Source of the DNA: Wolbachia endosymbiont of Litomosoides brasiliensis
GTDB taxonomy: Bacteria > Pseudomonadota > Alphaproteobacteria > Rickettsiales > Anaplasmataceae
Reading direction: 5' to 3'
Length of the DNA: 52,152 nucleotides
Assembly: GCF_013366805.1 (NCBI RefSeq)
Contig: NZ_WQMO01000008.1
Coordinates: 1-52,152 of the forward strand
Positions 32,487 to 42,521 of the stretch are shown piece after piece (within the stretch, counting starts at the first letter, position 1; each line of letters starts with the position of its first letter). The position numbers and the translations under genes were made by a program. The notes beneath the pieces were generated by a model. It was given only the letters and a program-made list of their open reading frames with translations. It made no database searches and was not told the DNA's origin.

Positions 32487-32826
32487 TTAAACTTCAACAT
32501 ACCTACCTGCGAAATGCATGCGATCCAATCCCATTTTATTCAGTTCATCCTTAAATAACTCTGAATCTGCATCCTGTATAATTACCTGATGATTAGGCTT
32601 ATCATATATTTCTTTTACTACCCTCTTGATGTTATAGACAATCAAGCAAGATTCTGAAATTCTTCTTATCAGCATGCGGTTCTAACCTCAGTAAGCTCTT
32701 AGCAACTCCTCTATCAAGATTAGTTGGCTCTAGAAACAATGGGATGTAATTTGGACCTGGAGAACCTGTTTTGAAAAATGGTTCAAAGTTAGTTCGTGAG
32801 TTTGCTACCAATGAAATAAAGAAATC
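32487..32826 (-). pseudogene. Unrecognised gene, frameshifted remnant
   Basis: Upstream frame: VANSRTNFEPFFKTGSPGPN, YIPLFLEPTNLDRGVAKSLL, RLEPHAD. After a frameshift near 32675 it continues RRISESCLIVYNIKRVVKEI, then KPNHQVIIQDADSELFKDEL and ends FAGRYVEV at 32487. Both halves look like one protein of about 110 residues. The 5' end fades into stops above 32826. The family is not recognised. Confidence 0.4.
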
Positions 32827-32928
32827 CTATTATCGGTATTATTAAGCATAAATAGTTTATCTCTCTTCAACATAACTGCAATACAACTTCATAAAAAAGT
32901 TGGGTATAAGCAACAATTTAAAAAAGTT

Positions 32929-34128
32929 TTAATCTAACGTAGATTGCAGCGCAGCAACCCCTGGCATCTTGTCGCCGCTGAGCCAACTCAAAAATGCTCC
33001 TCCACCAGCCGAAACATATGTAAAATCTTTATTGGTAAGACCTGCTGCATTTATTGCGGATAAACTGTCTCCTCCTCCTATTACGCTGGTTAATTTTCCT
33101 TTATGCGTTAAGTTGCTTATGGCTTTCATTACCTTTATTGTACCATTTGCAAAAACTGAATATTCAAAAACACCAATAGGTCCATTGCATAGCAAAGCCT
33201 TGCTGCTTGCTATTATATTACTTATTGTGCTTAAAGTTTGAGGGCCTATATCCAAAATTACATCATTATCCAAAACGGATTCAGTTTTTCTTAAAATGCA
33301 AGTGCTATAATCAGAGTTTACTGCAACCAGAACATCTTCAGGTATAACTATTTTGCAATTGTTTTTATCTGCTATTTCAATAACATCATGCAAAAGGTCA
33401 TTGATACCATTTTGAAAGAAAGATTTGCCTATGTTAACTTTATAAAATAATAAAAAATTATTAGCAATTGCACCACCGAGAACTAGGTAATCAACCTTTT
33501 CTGCTAATCTTATGAGCATTTTTATTTTAGTTGATATTTTAGCTCCCCCAACTATTGCAGTAATAGGTTTAGCGTCAAATGATACGGCCTTCTCAAGATG
33601 TTTTAGCTCATCTTGTAAGCATAACCCTGCATAGGAAGGTAAAAATTCTGTAATACGTGAAATAGAAGCATGAGCTCTGTGAGAGCAGGGAAATGCATCA
33701 TTAACATATATATCCGCTAGAGCTGCCAGTTGTTTGGCAAAATTTGCGTCATTTTGCTCTTCTTCTTTATAAAATCTCAGATTTTCCAGTAATATTATAT
33801 CTCCTATAGCTATCGCATTCACTGCTTTTTGTACTTTTTTACCAATACAACCGTCAACAAATTTCACCTCTTTGCTTAATAGCTGTGATAAAGTTTTAAC
33901 TACATTTCTTAGTGAAAGATTATCGTCTTTGGCCCTTGGACGTCCTAAATGTGATATAATAATAACCTTTGCGCCAGCATTTACCAAATGATGAATAGTA
34001 GGTAATGCCCTTAAAACACGAGTGGCATCATACACTTTTCCATTCTTTATAGGAACATTGAAGTCAACTCTGAGTAAGACAGCTTTACCGTAAAGATCAC
34101 AATTTTCTATGCTGGGTATATTCATCAT
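32929..34128 (-). CDS. pgk: Phosphoglycerate kinase
   Basis: PGK converts 1,3-bisphosphoglycerate and ADP to 3-phosphoglycerate and ATP (or the reverse in gluconeogenesis, the likely direction in Wolbachia). The 399-residue protein shows VLLRVDFNVPIKNGKV, IISHLGRPRAKDD, LLENLRFYKEEE, YVNDAFPCSHRAHAS, AIVGGAKISTKI, LVLGGAIANNFL, GPIGVFEYSVFANGT, and the nucleotide-binding end VIGGGDS...VSAGGGAFLSWL. Length is standard. It is downstream of, and on the same strand as, the ferredoxin-NADP reductase gene (38-base gap). Confidence 0.97.
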   Translation of the reverse strand: MMNIPSIENCDLYGKAVLLRVDFNVPIKNGKVYDATRVLRALPTIHHLVNAGAKVIIISHLGRPRAKDDNLSLRNVVKTLSQLLSKEVKFVDGCIGKKVQKAVNAIAIGDIILLENLRFYKEEEQNDANFAKQLAALADIYVNDAFPCSHRAHASISRITEFLPSYAGLCLQDELKHLEKAVSFDAKPITAIVGGAKISTKIKMLIRLAEKVDYLVLGGAIANNFLLFYKVNIGKSFFQNGINDLLHDVIEIADKNNCKIVIPEDVLVAVNSDYSTCILRKTESVLDNDVILDIGPQTLSTISNIIASSKALLCNGPIGVFEYSVFANGTIKVMKAISNLTHKGKLTSVIGGGDSLSAINAAGLTNKDFTYVSAGGGAFLSWLSGDKMPGVAALQSTLD

Positions 34129-34166
34129 AAAATTAGAACTATAAAGCTACTATACAGCAGTTTTAC

Positions 34167-35192
34167 CTAAAGTAAATTGCTTTTTTTCCCACGCACTCCC
34201 TTCGAAGTTGAATATTGAAAATTAACTGGAGAATTATGGATCACTTTGTATATGTCATAACAAGCCATGGCACTCTCGGCAAAACCATTTAATATCAGCT
34301 TTAGTTTGCCTAAATAAGCAGCTACATCTCCAATTGCATATATTCTATCTCTACTGGTTCTAAGTGTAGCCTGGTCAACAACTACACGGCTATGTTCTAA
34401 CTGTATATCCCAACTGCCTATTGGACCCAAGTCCATTGATAGTCCAAAAAACGGTAGTAAAAAATCAGCGAATATTTTTTTTTCTTCCTTAGAGGTAATA
34501 TTTTTTATTATCACCCCATTCAACTGCCCATCATTTCCCGCTAGTTCGTGTAGTTGATATGGCACTACAAGTTCTATCCTTCCACTGCTTTCAAGTAATT
34601 TTAATTTATTTTTCATTTCAGGAGTGCAACGAAATTCTTTTCTTCGATGTACTACATAAATTTTCTTTGCAACTTTAGAGAGTTCTACGGTCCAATCAGC
34701 TGCAGAATCGCCTCCTCCTGCAACAACTATGATTTTGTCTTGAAAATCAGAAATTTTATTTACGTCATAAAATACAGATTTATTTTCATATTCTAATATA
34801 CCGCTAAGGGGTGGACGGTTAGGTTCAAACATTCCATTACCTGCGGCAATGATAATAGCCTTGCATTTTACTTTCGTATCTGCGCTCGTTACTACAGTAA
34901 AACCTTGGCCGTCATTATTCGCAATTTCTTCCACCCTTTGACTTAAATGGTAAACAGGCTCAAATGGTGAGGCCTGCTCCATTAATTGCTCAACTAATTT
35001 TTGAGCAGTAATTACGGGATAGCCAGGTATATCGTATATTGGTTTTTCTGGATAAAGAGCAGTGCATTGCCCTCCCGCTTGATCTAAAACATCTATTATA
35101 TGACATCTCATATCAAGCATTCCTGCTTGAAAAGCAGTAAATATCCCAACAGGTCCTGCACCTATTACTACTATGTCAGTTTCCATATTCAT
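34167..35192 (-). CDS. Ferredoxin--NADP(+) reductase (thioredoxin-reductase-like type)
   Basis: This FAD/NAD(P)-dependent flavoprotein of 341 residues has the FAD GAGPVG motif at 12-17, GGQCTALYPEKPIYDIPGYP (conserved in YumC/FNR2), and the NADP motif AGGGDSAADW near 158-167. The late YAIGDVAAYLGKLKLILNGF closes the FAD domain. The CxxC active site of thioredoxin reductase is missing, which favours the FNR type. It would supply reduced ferredoxin for Fe-S assembly and haem steps. It may be co-transcribed with pgk. Confidence 0.88.
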   Translation of the reverse strand: MNMETDIVVIGAGPVGIFTAFQAGMLDMRCHIIDVLDQAGGQCTALYPEKPIYDIPGYPVITAQKLVEQLMEQASPFEPVYHLSQRVEEIANNDGQGFTVVTSADTKVKCKAIIIAAGNGMFEPNRPPLSGILEYENKSVFYDVNKISDFQDKIIVVAGGGDSAADWTVELSKVAKKIYVVHRRKEFRCTPEMKNKLKLLESSGRIELVVPYQLHELAGNDGQLNGVIIKNITSKEEKKIFADFLLPFFGLSMDLGPIGSWDIQLEHSRVVVDQATLRTSRDRIYAIGDVAAYLGKLKLILNGFAESAMACYDIYKVIHNSPVNFQYSTSKGVRGKKSNLL

Positions 35193-35693
35193 GTGGTAAT
35201 TTACTTAGATATTAGTTAGCTTTGTTAATAAGGTCAATTAGTCAAGCTACAGAAATGTTGCTATAAATTAAACGGCAAAAATTACTTGACATATTTTACC
35301 AGCCCACTTGATCATAGCACTGAAGGTATTCAATTATCTTCAATCTATATGGTTAAACAATGAAGTATCACATAGTTGGTGTCTTATTGTTTAATTTTTT
35401 GCACTATGTGTACCTTATTTTCACACATTTCTAGGTTTTACGTAATATAAGCTGAAACGCGCTTGTAAAGCGTTTAATACAGTATAGTACACCAATTTGC
35501 AAGATTAGAAAATGGGTGGACTTCTGCCATAGGATTCTTTTGCCTCTTTTTTTCTTAGTAAATTTCATATCCGTTCAGCAGAGTGACAAAAATAGATAAG
35601 GTGGTACAAAAAGATAATGATAGAGCAAAAGTGAGGTAATATAGTAAATCTTTTAGAACTTTGCAAAAGTCTAGAGCGTAAAATAACAAAGTT
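35193..35693. repeat. Intergenic region with dispersed VNTR-like unit (35425-35590)
   Basis: The part from about 35425 to 35590 matches the reverse complement of the repeat at 9300-9450. Shared blocks include ATTTCTAG, TAAGC-GAA-CGCG, GTTTAA-ACAGTATA, CGCCAATTT or CACCAATTT, and TAGTAAATTTC. The remainder, 35193-35424, shows no gene or clear signal. Confidence 0.55.
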
Positions 35694-36650
35694 ATACCAA
35701 TTCTCATTGCTAATGGGTCAAATAAGTGACATTGTAGAATTGTTTAATTGCAGAGGAGAGATAATAAACTTGCACAAAACGCCCTAAAGCAAAGCAATTG
35801 TGTTGCAAACTTTATTGCGCAAAATGTTCTTTTTTGTGTAGAACTAAAATCCATCAATAGGATTGAGCTCAGGCGAGTATGATTGCAACATTTGTTCAAA
35901 AAATATATTCATATAATCAGTGTTAACATTCGGTACAAAAGATTGGGACTCTCTTCATTTCTATGATAGCTGCACTGTAGAGACAAAGATTTTGTCTGCC
36001 TAGTTTTATTTTAACTTGTGTTTTAACTCCTTTTTTAAACTACTCGTGTCCAACTTTCGAATGTGTGCCAAACCGCAGTTTATCAAGAAAAAATAGCTCT
36101 TGTTCAGAATGCTTGCCAATAGTCTTATTAAGTTTTTTTTAATTTTTCCTGTCTACCTTATATCTTATCCATTGTGAATTGGTCTTAGCATAGCATACGA
36201 AAACTTTATTTTTTGCATATTACAGTGTGCTGTAGACGCTGGCATTCAAGCTAAATTTTTCTTGGATCATTACTCTCATTTCTTTAATGGTAATATTAGA
36301 ATTTCTTGTATCTATACTTCAACTTGTTCAAATTGACTCTGACTCAATCTAGTTTTTTTATGAAGTTGAAGGGGGAAATAAACAATTTTTCTTCTCTTTC
36401 AAATTTTAGGTGCTTTATTCATACAGTTAGTACTATTCTTGGAGTGCAGCATATTTTGGCTACAGCTGTTGTACTGTGCTTTTTTGCTGCAATTACAGCA
36501 TTTAGTTTTTTTGCAACATATGCATTATTTTGCACTTCCTTCAGCATTTCTTTTGCTAATTCCACGATTTTTTCATTAATAATTTTGATTTCAATATCAT
36601 TTAAACCTTGCTATTTTATCTTTATCTACTCCAGTAGTGAAATTAGTATA
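35694..36650 (-). mobile_element. IS630-family remnant, dead, opposed pair member
   Basis: This is a minus-orientation copy with an intact 3' end and a 5' end shortened by about 40 bases. A 70-80-base deletion sits near 35880, within the region coding for the second transposase motif. Its 3' part shares rare variants with the opposed copy 36652-37168. Confidence 0.85.
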
Positions 36651-36651
36651 A

Positions 36652-37168
36652 ATATCCTGAGTAAGAGTTATTTTTCCTTGATGAATTGCTGGTTTAACAC
36701 ACATTCGAAAGTTGGACATAGGTGATTTAAAAGGGGCGTTAGAACACAAGTTAAAGTAAAACTGGGTAATAAAATTTTTAGCTCTACAGTGCAGTTAATC
36801 CTAGAAATGGAGAGAGCTCTAGCTTATTTGTATCGAGTATGTTCGTACTAATTGTATGAATGTGTTTCTTAAACAAATGTTGCAATATTAAAGAACATGA
36901 GAAACCTTTCTTGTCATGGGTTGTGCTAGTTAGAATAAGTTAAAAAGAGGTACCTAAAAATATTGAGATTATATACTTGTCCACCATACTCACCTGAGCT
37001 CAATCCTATTGAGGGATTTTAGTTATATATAAAAAACATTTTACGTAATAAAGTCTGTAACACAATTGCTTTGCTTGAGAGCGCTTTGTACAAGTTTATT
37101 ATCTCTCCTCTGCAATTAAACAATTCTACAATGTCACTTATTTGGCCTATTAACAATAAGAATTAGTA
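36652..37168 (+). mobile_element. IS630-family remnant, 3' half, opposed pair member
   Basis: This plus-orientation fragment runs from the position coding for KYPKQELFFFDE to the 3' terminal repeat. Both members of the pair lack the same roughly 9 bases near the 3' end and both carry GGATTTTAGTT and AACACAATTG. Confidence 0.85.
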
Positions 37169-37639
37169 TTACTGTGTGTTCCTGTGACAATTAAGGAGAG
37201 AATGTATTAAAGCTGTTTCTCCCTTAATAAAATTTGAACCTATAGCGTATTCAACTAAGCTGGATTTCAGCAAATTGACATTTTGAGAATGAATATTGTT
37301 GAGGATAGAGTTTAACTTCCTAATAAGCAAATTGTGGAACTTCTGTACGCTGTCATATGTGATGTTTTTAAGCTCATGTACAAATTTATCTTGGGCGACG
37401 GTTGTTAATCCTTAATTTCTTCATTAAGCTCTTCCAGCTTATTTTTCTTACTCTTAAAATTTTTCATGAAAATTTTCATGTTTATTTAATTTAACCACTA
37501 TTACAATTATAATGATGATGAAAAACTGCAAAGTAAAAATTGATACTCTGTCTATAACTGTGCTTCCATCTAATTGGAAGGTAAGCTCCTCTCCAGTTAT
37601 TCGAATAGCTGACACTGTTATGGATATTATTTTTAACAT
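37169..37639 (-). pseudogene. HemY-like membrane protein, truncated and frameshifted
   Basis: The N-terminal frame (37454-37639) reads MLKIISITVSAIRITGEELT, then FQLDGSTVIDRVSIFTLQFF, then a long Ile/Val membrane segment. This is the arrangement of the HemY N-terminal domain. Two frameshifts later, around 37400-37440, come KSKKNKLEELNEEIKD and LTTVAQDKFVHELKNITYDS, ending ALIHSLLNCHRNTQ at the IS junction. HemY-like proteins are about 400 residues with TPR-like repeats; here about 155 codons remain. Assignment rests on topology and weak similarity. Confidence 0.45.
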
Positions 37640-37727
37640 ATTCCCTCAGAGCACGTTATTTGCTGCATAACTTGTAAATGCTTTTTACTAGATTCCAGCT
37701 ATTTTAAGGCTTTCCTCTCATAATACC

Positions 37728-38525
37728 CTAACGCACAAATACTCCAACTCTATCAGCGTGCAAGTTTGCATGGCTTTTTCCGGTGTTGAGTAATGCGAGC
37801 CCAATGTTATCTGTGCTAGAGCGTAGTTCTCCTACTTCCTCATTATTTTCATTTGTTACTTTAGTGCCAATATTGGGCAGTACGTTATCCCCCTCAATAA
37901 GGTAAAGCTTTTTTCTGAATATTTTTTGTCTGCTCATTTGCCTTACAACTTCCTGACCTATGTAACATCCCTTGTTAAAGCTTATACCATTTACCTTATC
38001 GATTAAGTATTGTAGCGGAAACGACGAATTTTGCACCATGTCTTTCGCTCCATCTGGAACAAGATTTTGGATTCTTACTCTTTCATACTGAGTAGAATCT
38101 CCAACTAGTTCCTTTATTTCATTTTTGTGTATTATTCTCATTTCCAACGACTTGTGTCTTGGGTCTTGAAAAATGACCTGTGACTCATTGCTACACTCCG
38201 TTGACTTAGTATTAAATAAAACCCCAACCCTATATAGTGCACTAATGTTCTTAATCTTCACTCTTAAATAAGTTTTGAGCAAATCTAGTTTCTCGATTAT
38301 CTGTTGCAAGTATAAGTTTTCACATTCCAAGAGGATATATTTACCATATTCAATAAGAAAAAAATCGTATAGGTATTTTCCCTGAGGGCTAAGCAATAAG
38401 GAATAAATAGCCTTTTGACCATTCAACTTATTGATATCATTTGTTATAACACTTTGCAAGAAACTCCTCGTATCTGGCCCGTATAAAACTATTACACCAC
38501 GATTTGGCAATGGTATATAACCCAT
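37728..38525 (-). CDS. ygfZ: YgfZ/GcvT-family folate-binding protein
   Basis: YgfZ assists repair or assembly of certain Fe-S enzymes using a folate. The 265-residue protein has the signature KGCYIGQEVVRQM near residues 183-195 (K-G-C-Y-x-G-Q-E), with the conserved Cys. The start region GVIVLYGPDTRSFLQSVITN is the GcvT-like fold opening. Length is slightly short of E. coli YgfZ (326) but normal for alphaproteobacteria. It is divergent from groES with 147 bases in between. Confidence 0.92.
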   Translation of the reverse strand: MGYIPLPNRGVIVLYGPDTRSFLQSVITNDINKLNGQKAIYSLLLSPQGKYLYDFFLIEYGKYILLECENLYLQQIIEKLDLLKTYLRVKIKNISALYRVGVLFNTKSTECSNESQVIFQDPRHKSLEMRIIHKNEIKELVGDSTQYERVRIQNLVPDGAKDMVQNSSFPLQYLIDKVNGISFNKGCYIGQEVVRQMSRQKIFRKKLYLIEGDNVLPNIGTKVTNENNEEVGELRSSTDNIGLALLNTGKSHANLHADRVGVFVR

Positions 38526-38608
38526 AAAATTTCTACTAATAAATCCAAATTTTACTATACAGCATTGGGCACTTCTCGTCTTCTTATTATATTTTACAAG
38601 TTTCAGCC

Positions 38609-38636
38609 CTTGAAATCTAACTTACAAGTGCATATA
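38609..38636 (+). promoter_or_regulatory. Heat-shock (sigma-32-like) promoter of groESL
   Basis: CTTGAAA (38609-38615, preceded by CC), a 15-base spacer and CATATA fit the sigma-32 pattern better than sigma-70. It lies 37 bases before the groES ATG. No CIRCE inverted repeat is seen, so control is probably by RpoH rather than HrcA. Confidence 0.55.
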
Positions 38637-38672
38637 TAAGTTTATAAGTTAATTTGTTGAGAGGGAAAACAA

Positions 38673-38963
38673 ATGTCAAGTATAAGCTTAAGTGTATTGG
38701 ATGATAGTGTTCTGATCAAGCCTATCAGTGAAGAAAAGCAAGGTGGGATTGTACTTCCATCAAGTGCTGAGAAGAAACCTACTAAAGGTGAAGTTATAGC
38801 AATTGGTGAAGGTTCACGCAATTCAAGTGGTGAACGCATAGCTTTGACTGTGAAAGCTGGTGATAAAGTATTTTATCGCCAATGGGCTGGTACAGAAATA
38901 GAACACGGTAATGAAAAGCTTATCGTAATGAAGGAGTCAGATATACTTGCTATCGTTAAGTAG
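38673..38963 (+). CDS. groS: Co-chaperonin GroES
   Basis: GroES caps the GroEL ring during folding. The 96-residue protein has [20 protein letters not shown] (mobile loop region), [13 protein letters not shown], and [14 protein letters not shown]. Its usual tyrosine and glycine positions are kept. A GAGAGGG ribosome-binding site lies 8 bases before the ATG. It is followed by groEL after a gap of 103 bases. Confidence 0.97.
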   Translation: MSSISLSVLDDSVLIKPISEEKQGGIVLPSSAEKKPTKGEVIAIGEGSRNSSGERIALTVKAGDKVFYRQWAGTEIEHGNEKLIVMKESDILAIVK

Positions 38964-39066
38964 AAGTTTTTATTTTTACTAAATTAAAAGCAAAGCACAA
39001 TATAGTGCATTGTAAGTAATTTTATTTATGGTTTTCTAAGTTTTTTATTAACAAGAGGTGATAAAA

Positions 39067-40719
39067 ATGGCTAATGTAGTAGTATCAGGTGAGCAGTTGC
39101 AAGAAGCTTTTCGTGAAGTTGCAGTAATAGTGGACTCAACGGTAGCGATAACTGCTGGACCTAGAGGGAAAACAGTAGGGATTAATAAGCCCTATGGAGC
39201 ACCAGAAATTACAAAAGATGGTTATAAGGTAATGAAGGGCATTAAGCCTGAAAAACCGTTACATGCTGCAATAACAAGCATCTTTGCTCAAAGTTGTTTT
39301 CAATGTAATGATAAAGTTGGTGATGGTACAACAACGTGCTCAATACTAACTAGTAACATGGTAATGGAGGCTTTAAAGTCAATTGCTGCTGGAAATGATC
39401 GTGTTGGCATTAAAAACGGGATGCAAAAGGCAAAAGATGCAGTATTAGAAGGAATTACATCAATGTCTCGCACAATTCCTTTGGAAAAAATGGATGAGGT
39501 AGCGCAAGTTGCAATAATTTCTGCAAATGGTGATAAGGATATTGGTAATAGCATTGCTGATGCTGTTAAAAAAGTTGGGAAAGAAGGTGTGATTACTGTT
39601 GAAGAAAGTAAGGGCTCAAAAGAGTTAGAAGTTGAGCTTACTACTGGTATGCAGTTTGATCGCGGTTATCTTTCTCCATACTTTATCACAAGTAATGAGA
39701 AAATGATTGTAGAATTTGATGATCCATATCTCTTAGTTACAGAGAAAAAATTGAGCATTATACAGCCATTGCTTCCTATTCTTGAAGCTGTTGTTAAGTC
39801 TGGTAGACCTTTGCTTGTTATTGCAGAAGATATTGAAGGTGAAGCATTAAGTACTTTGGTTATCAATAAATTGCGTGGTGGTCTGAAGGTTGCTGCAGTG
39901 AAAGCTCCAGGTTTTGGCGATAGAAGAAAAGAGATGCTTGAAGACATAGCAGCTTTAACTGGTATCAAACATGTAATAAAAGATGAGCTTGGAATCAAGA
40001 TGGAAGATCTAACTCTTGAAGATCTTGGTACTGCTAAAAATGTTAAAATTACTAAAGACAATACCATAATTGTTAGCGAAAACAGTGACTCTGACAGAGT
40101 AAAAGCTAGAATCGAACAGATCAAATCTCAAATTGAAACCTCGACTTCTGATTATGATAAAGAAAAGCTGAGGGAGCGTTTAGCAAAACTATCAGGTGGT
40201 GTTGCTGTGCTTAAAGTCGGTGGAGCAACTGAAGTAGAGGTTAAAGAACGTAGAGATAGGGTTGAGGATGCACTACATGCAACAAGAGCTGCAATTGAAG
40301 AAGGCATAGTTCCAGGTGGTGGGGTTGCGCTTCTTTATGCTTCGTCTGCTCTCGACAAGCTAAGAGCTGGAAGTGATGAAGAACAGATAGGCATAAATAT
40401 TATTAAGAAAGTTCTTAGTGCTCCAATTAAGAGATTAGTTAAGAATGCTGGCCTTGAATCTGCTGTTATAATTGATCATTTGACTAAGCAAAATGACAAA
40501 GAGCTTATATATAACGTTGAGGCTATGAATTATGCTAATGCGTTTACTGCCGGTGTTATTGATCCAGCAAAGGTGGTACGCATTGCTTTTGAAACAGCGA
40601 TATCTGTTGCAAGTGTGCTAATTACTACTGAGTCTATGATAGTTGATATACCAAGCAAGGAAGAAAACGCTTCATCTCATATGGGCGCGGGCAGTATGGG
40701 TGGAATGAATGGATTCTAG
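39067..40719 (+). CDS. groL: Chaperonin GroEL
   Basis: The 550-residue chaperonin has [20 protein letters not shown], the ATP-binding [14 protein letters not shown] (family GDGTTT), [34 protein letters not shown] and the C-terminal GGM-type tail [12 protein letters not shown]. The start is ATG 39067 ([10 protein letters not shown]) after AGAGGTG; a GTG three codons upstream is an artefact. GroEL is the most abundant Wolbachia protein in many studies. A hairpin follows at 40731. Confidence 0.98.
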   Translation: MANVVVSGEQLQEAFREVAVIVDSTVAITAGPRGKTVGINKPYGAPEITKDGYKVMKGIKPEKPLHAAITSIFAQSCFQCNDKVGDGTTTCSILTSNMVMEALKSIAAGNDRVGIKNGMQKAKDAVLEGITSMSRTIPLEKMDEVAQVAIISANGDKDIGNSIADAVKKVGKEGVITVEESKGSKELEVELTTGMQFDRGYLSPYFITSNEKMIVEFDDPYLLVTEKKLSIIQPLLPILEAVVKSGRPLLVIAEDIEGEALSTLVINKLRGGLKVAAVKAPGFGDRRKEMLEDIAALTGIKHVIKDELGIKMEDLTLEDLGTAKNVKITKDNTIIVSENSDSDRVKARIEQIKSQIETSTSDYDKEKLRERLAKLSGGVAVLKVGGATEVEVKERRDRVEDALHATRAAIEEGIVPGGGVALLYASSALDKLRAGSDEEQIGINIIKKVLSAPIKRLVKNAGLESAVIIDHLTKQNDKELIYNVEAMNYANAFTAGVIDPAKVVRIAFETAISVASVLITTESMIVDIPSKEENASSHMGAGSMGGMNGF

Positions 40720-40730
40720 ATAAATGTGGG

Positions 40731-40759
40731 CCTTGGGGCAAAAATTTTTTGCTCCAAGG
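40731..40759 (+). terminator. Hairpin after groEL
   Basis: CCTTGGGGCAAAAA pairs with TTTTTTGCTCCAAGG (one G-T pair), starting 12 bases after the groEL stop. The T-tract lies within the stem rather than after it, but the position and strength favour a terminator. Confidence 0.6.
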
Positions 40760-40817
40760 GTATCTTTTAGTTCTCAGGGTCTCATATTTTACTGTTTGTT
40801 AAAAATATATGAATAAA

Positions 40818-41080
40818 TTTTAGTGTTGTTCTCTAAGTATACCGTATTTTTACTACGTCCGTTATACTGTGCTTTTTTGCTGCAGTTACGGCATTTAGTT
40901 TTTTTTGCAGCATATGTGCTGTTTTACACTTTACTTCAGCATTTTTTTGCTGATTCCACGGCTTTTTTATTTAATGATTTTTGATTTCACAAACGCCATT
41001 TAAACCTTGTTATTTTATCTACTTCAGCATGGCTTCTTTTCCATTATTGTCTATCCGTTCCTTATACAATAGGAATTGGT
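40818..41080 (-). mobile_element. IS630-family remnant, 5' half, opposed pair member
   Basis: The minus-orientation leader and helix-turn-helix part end at a good 5' terminal repeat (41080). The 3' part is missing. It meets 41084-41538 head to head. Confidence 0.85.
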
Positions 41081-41083
41081 ATG

Positions 41084-41538
41084 AGTATCATGAACAAGGG
41101 TTGTTTTTCTTTGATGAATCGTGGTTTAACACACATTCATCAATAGCGTTAAAACAGGTTAACAAAATTTTTAGCCTACAGCGCAGTTAATCCTAAGAAT
41201 GGGGAAATTCTAGCTTATTTATGCTGTGAATGCACCTCAACACTGATTTTATGAGTATATTTCTTGAACAAATATCACAATATTTAAGAACATGAGAGCC
41301 TTCCTTGTCATGGATTGTACTAGTTGGTATAAGTTAAAAAATTTAAAAGTACCTGAAAATATTGAGATTATATACTTACTACTATGCTCATCCAAGCTTA
41401 ATCCTATTGAGAGGCTTTGGTTGTATATAAAACAGAATATTTTGCATAATAAAGTCTATAATACAATGCTTTACTTGAGAGCGCATTGAACAGCTCTGCA
41501 ATGTTATTATTTAATCCATTAACAATGAGGATTGGTAT
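41084..41538 (+). mobile_element. IS630-family remnant, 3' half, opposed pair member
   Basis: This starts in the region coding for LFFFDESWFNTHS and includes MDCTSWYKLKNLKVPENIEI, LNPIERLWLYIKQNILHNK and the 3' terminal repeat. Several small deletions are seen, including one removing the ALCKF segment. Confidence 0.85.
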
Positions 41539-41544
41539 TACTAC

Positions 41545-42212
41545 ACTTTCCTAAACGTATAACACTACAAGCACTTGATTAAAATTAATCACGTCAGTTA
41601 TTTTTTGACCAGTGTTAACAAAATCCCCTTGGTTTGTGTGGGTTTTATCGTGCAGCTATCAATAGAAGGCTTAACTGCAGTATTTTCTAGATCTAATTCT
41701 GGCCTTTTTAGGTCAACTTTTGCACTGTGTAACACAGTAAAATATGCCACTTCTACTTATATTTGCGCTCTATAGCTTTTTTTACTAAGCTTGACCGAAG
41801 AATCATATCAACTTCGTGCTGCTTTAATAAAATCCCCTGGCCTTTTTAACTTGTTTAATTCTGCCAGGGTTTTCTATCTTCAACACTACATCACCCTTTT
41901 TTGCCGTCTCACCATCAGATAAATAAATAGTAGTAACTTTATCACTCACTTTTGGGGTAAGGCTGGCTTTATGTAAGGAACTTGCTGTACCAGGAAAGTT
42001 TAAATATATAGTGCGATTTCACGGTTTACATTCTTAAGTTTTTGCTGAAAAGCCATTAATTGTACTATCACTATAAATTGCTTAACTTTCTCTAAAAGAG
42101 CACTGTTAATAGAAAACAGCGGAATAAGAGCAATGTCAGAAATAATAATTTCTTTGCTTCTCATCTTTAAGTGATAAAATTTATTGATTGATTTTATCGG
42201 GAGCGACCACAT
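41545..42212 (-). pseudogene. RND efflux periplasmic adaptor (membrane fusion protein), decayed
   Basis: The N-terminal frame (MRSKEIIISDIALIPLF...NREIALYI) gives the membrane anchor. After a frameshift near 42000 it continues FPGTASSLHKASLTPKVSDK, VTTIYLSDGETAKKGDVVLK, IENPG. This is the typical lipoyl/hairpin start of adaptors such as AcrA (PKVSGRV-x-x-I-x-x-x-(D/E)G-x-x-V-K-K-G). Several stops follow, and near 41600 KTHTNQGDFVNTGQKITDVI reappears as the second lipoyl half. The 3' end is cut by the IS at 41538. The gene would have served multidrug or small-molecule export. Confidence 0.7.
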
Positions 42213-42295
42213 AAATTAAATTCTCGAATTAGAATATAAGTAAGTATATTGCTTCCGTTGCTACTTTACAAATAGTTCTGTAAATAAGTCCACGG

Positions 42296-42369
42296 TGGGA
42301 CTAGTGCGGCTTGAACGCACGACCTTCGGATTAGGAATCCAACGCTCTATCCTGCTGAGCTATAGTCCC
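42296..42369 (-). tRNA. tRNA-Arg (CCT)
   Basis: The perfect acceptor stem GGGACTA/TAGTCCC, the D-arm TAGCTCAGCAGGATAGAGC, the anticodon loop TTCCTAA (anticodon CCT) and the T-arm GTGCGTTCAAGCCGCAC are all present. The discriminator is A; CCA is not encoded. It lies between two decayed transporter genes. Confidence 0.95.
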
Positions 42370-42521
42370 ATGTTTCTATTATTTATGCAAGGTTATAGCA
42401 AAAAACTCTGCGTTTTCCTAGATCTCTTGCATAACCAATTTACGAAAGCACAAAACATTTTTGTATACTTCTTGAGTACAATGCTATTATACTTAATAAC
42501 GCAGTTTAAGTTGAAAGGTTA

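Noticed and set aside
36306-36725. Plus-strand frame of 139 codons
   Set aside because: It reads the antisense of one IS630 remnant and crosses into the opposed copy; no independent protein features.
39666-40124. Minus-strand frame of 152 codons opposite groEL
   Set aside because: It is a shadow of the conserved GroEL apical domain.
42383-42434. 9-base inverted repeat TTATGCAAG/CTTGCATAA after tRNA-Arg
   Set aside because: The loop is 34 bases and no T-run follows; too weak to call.
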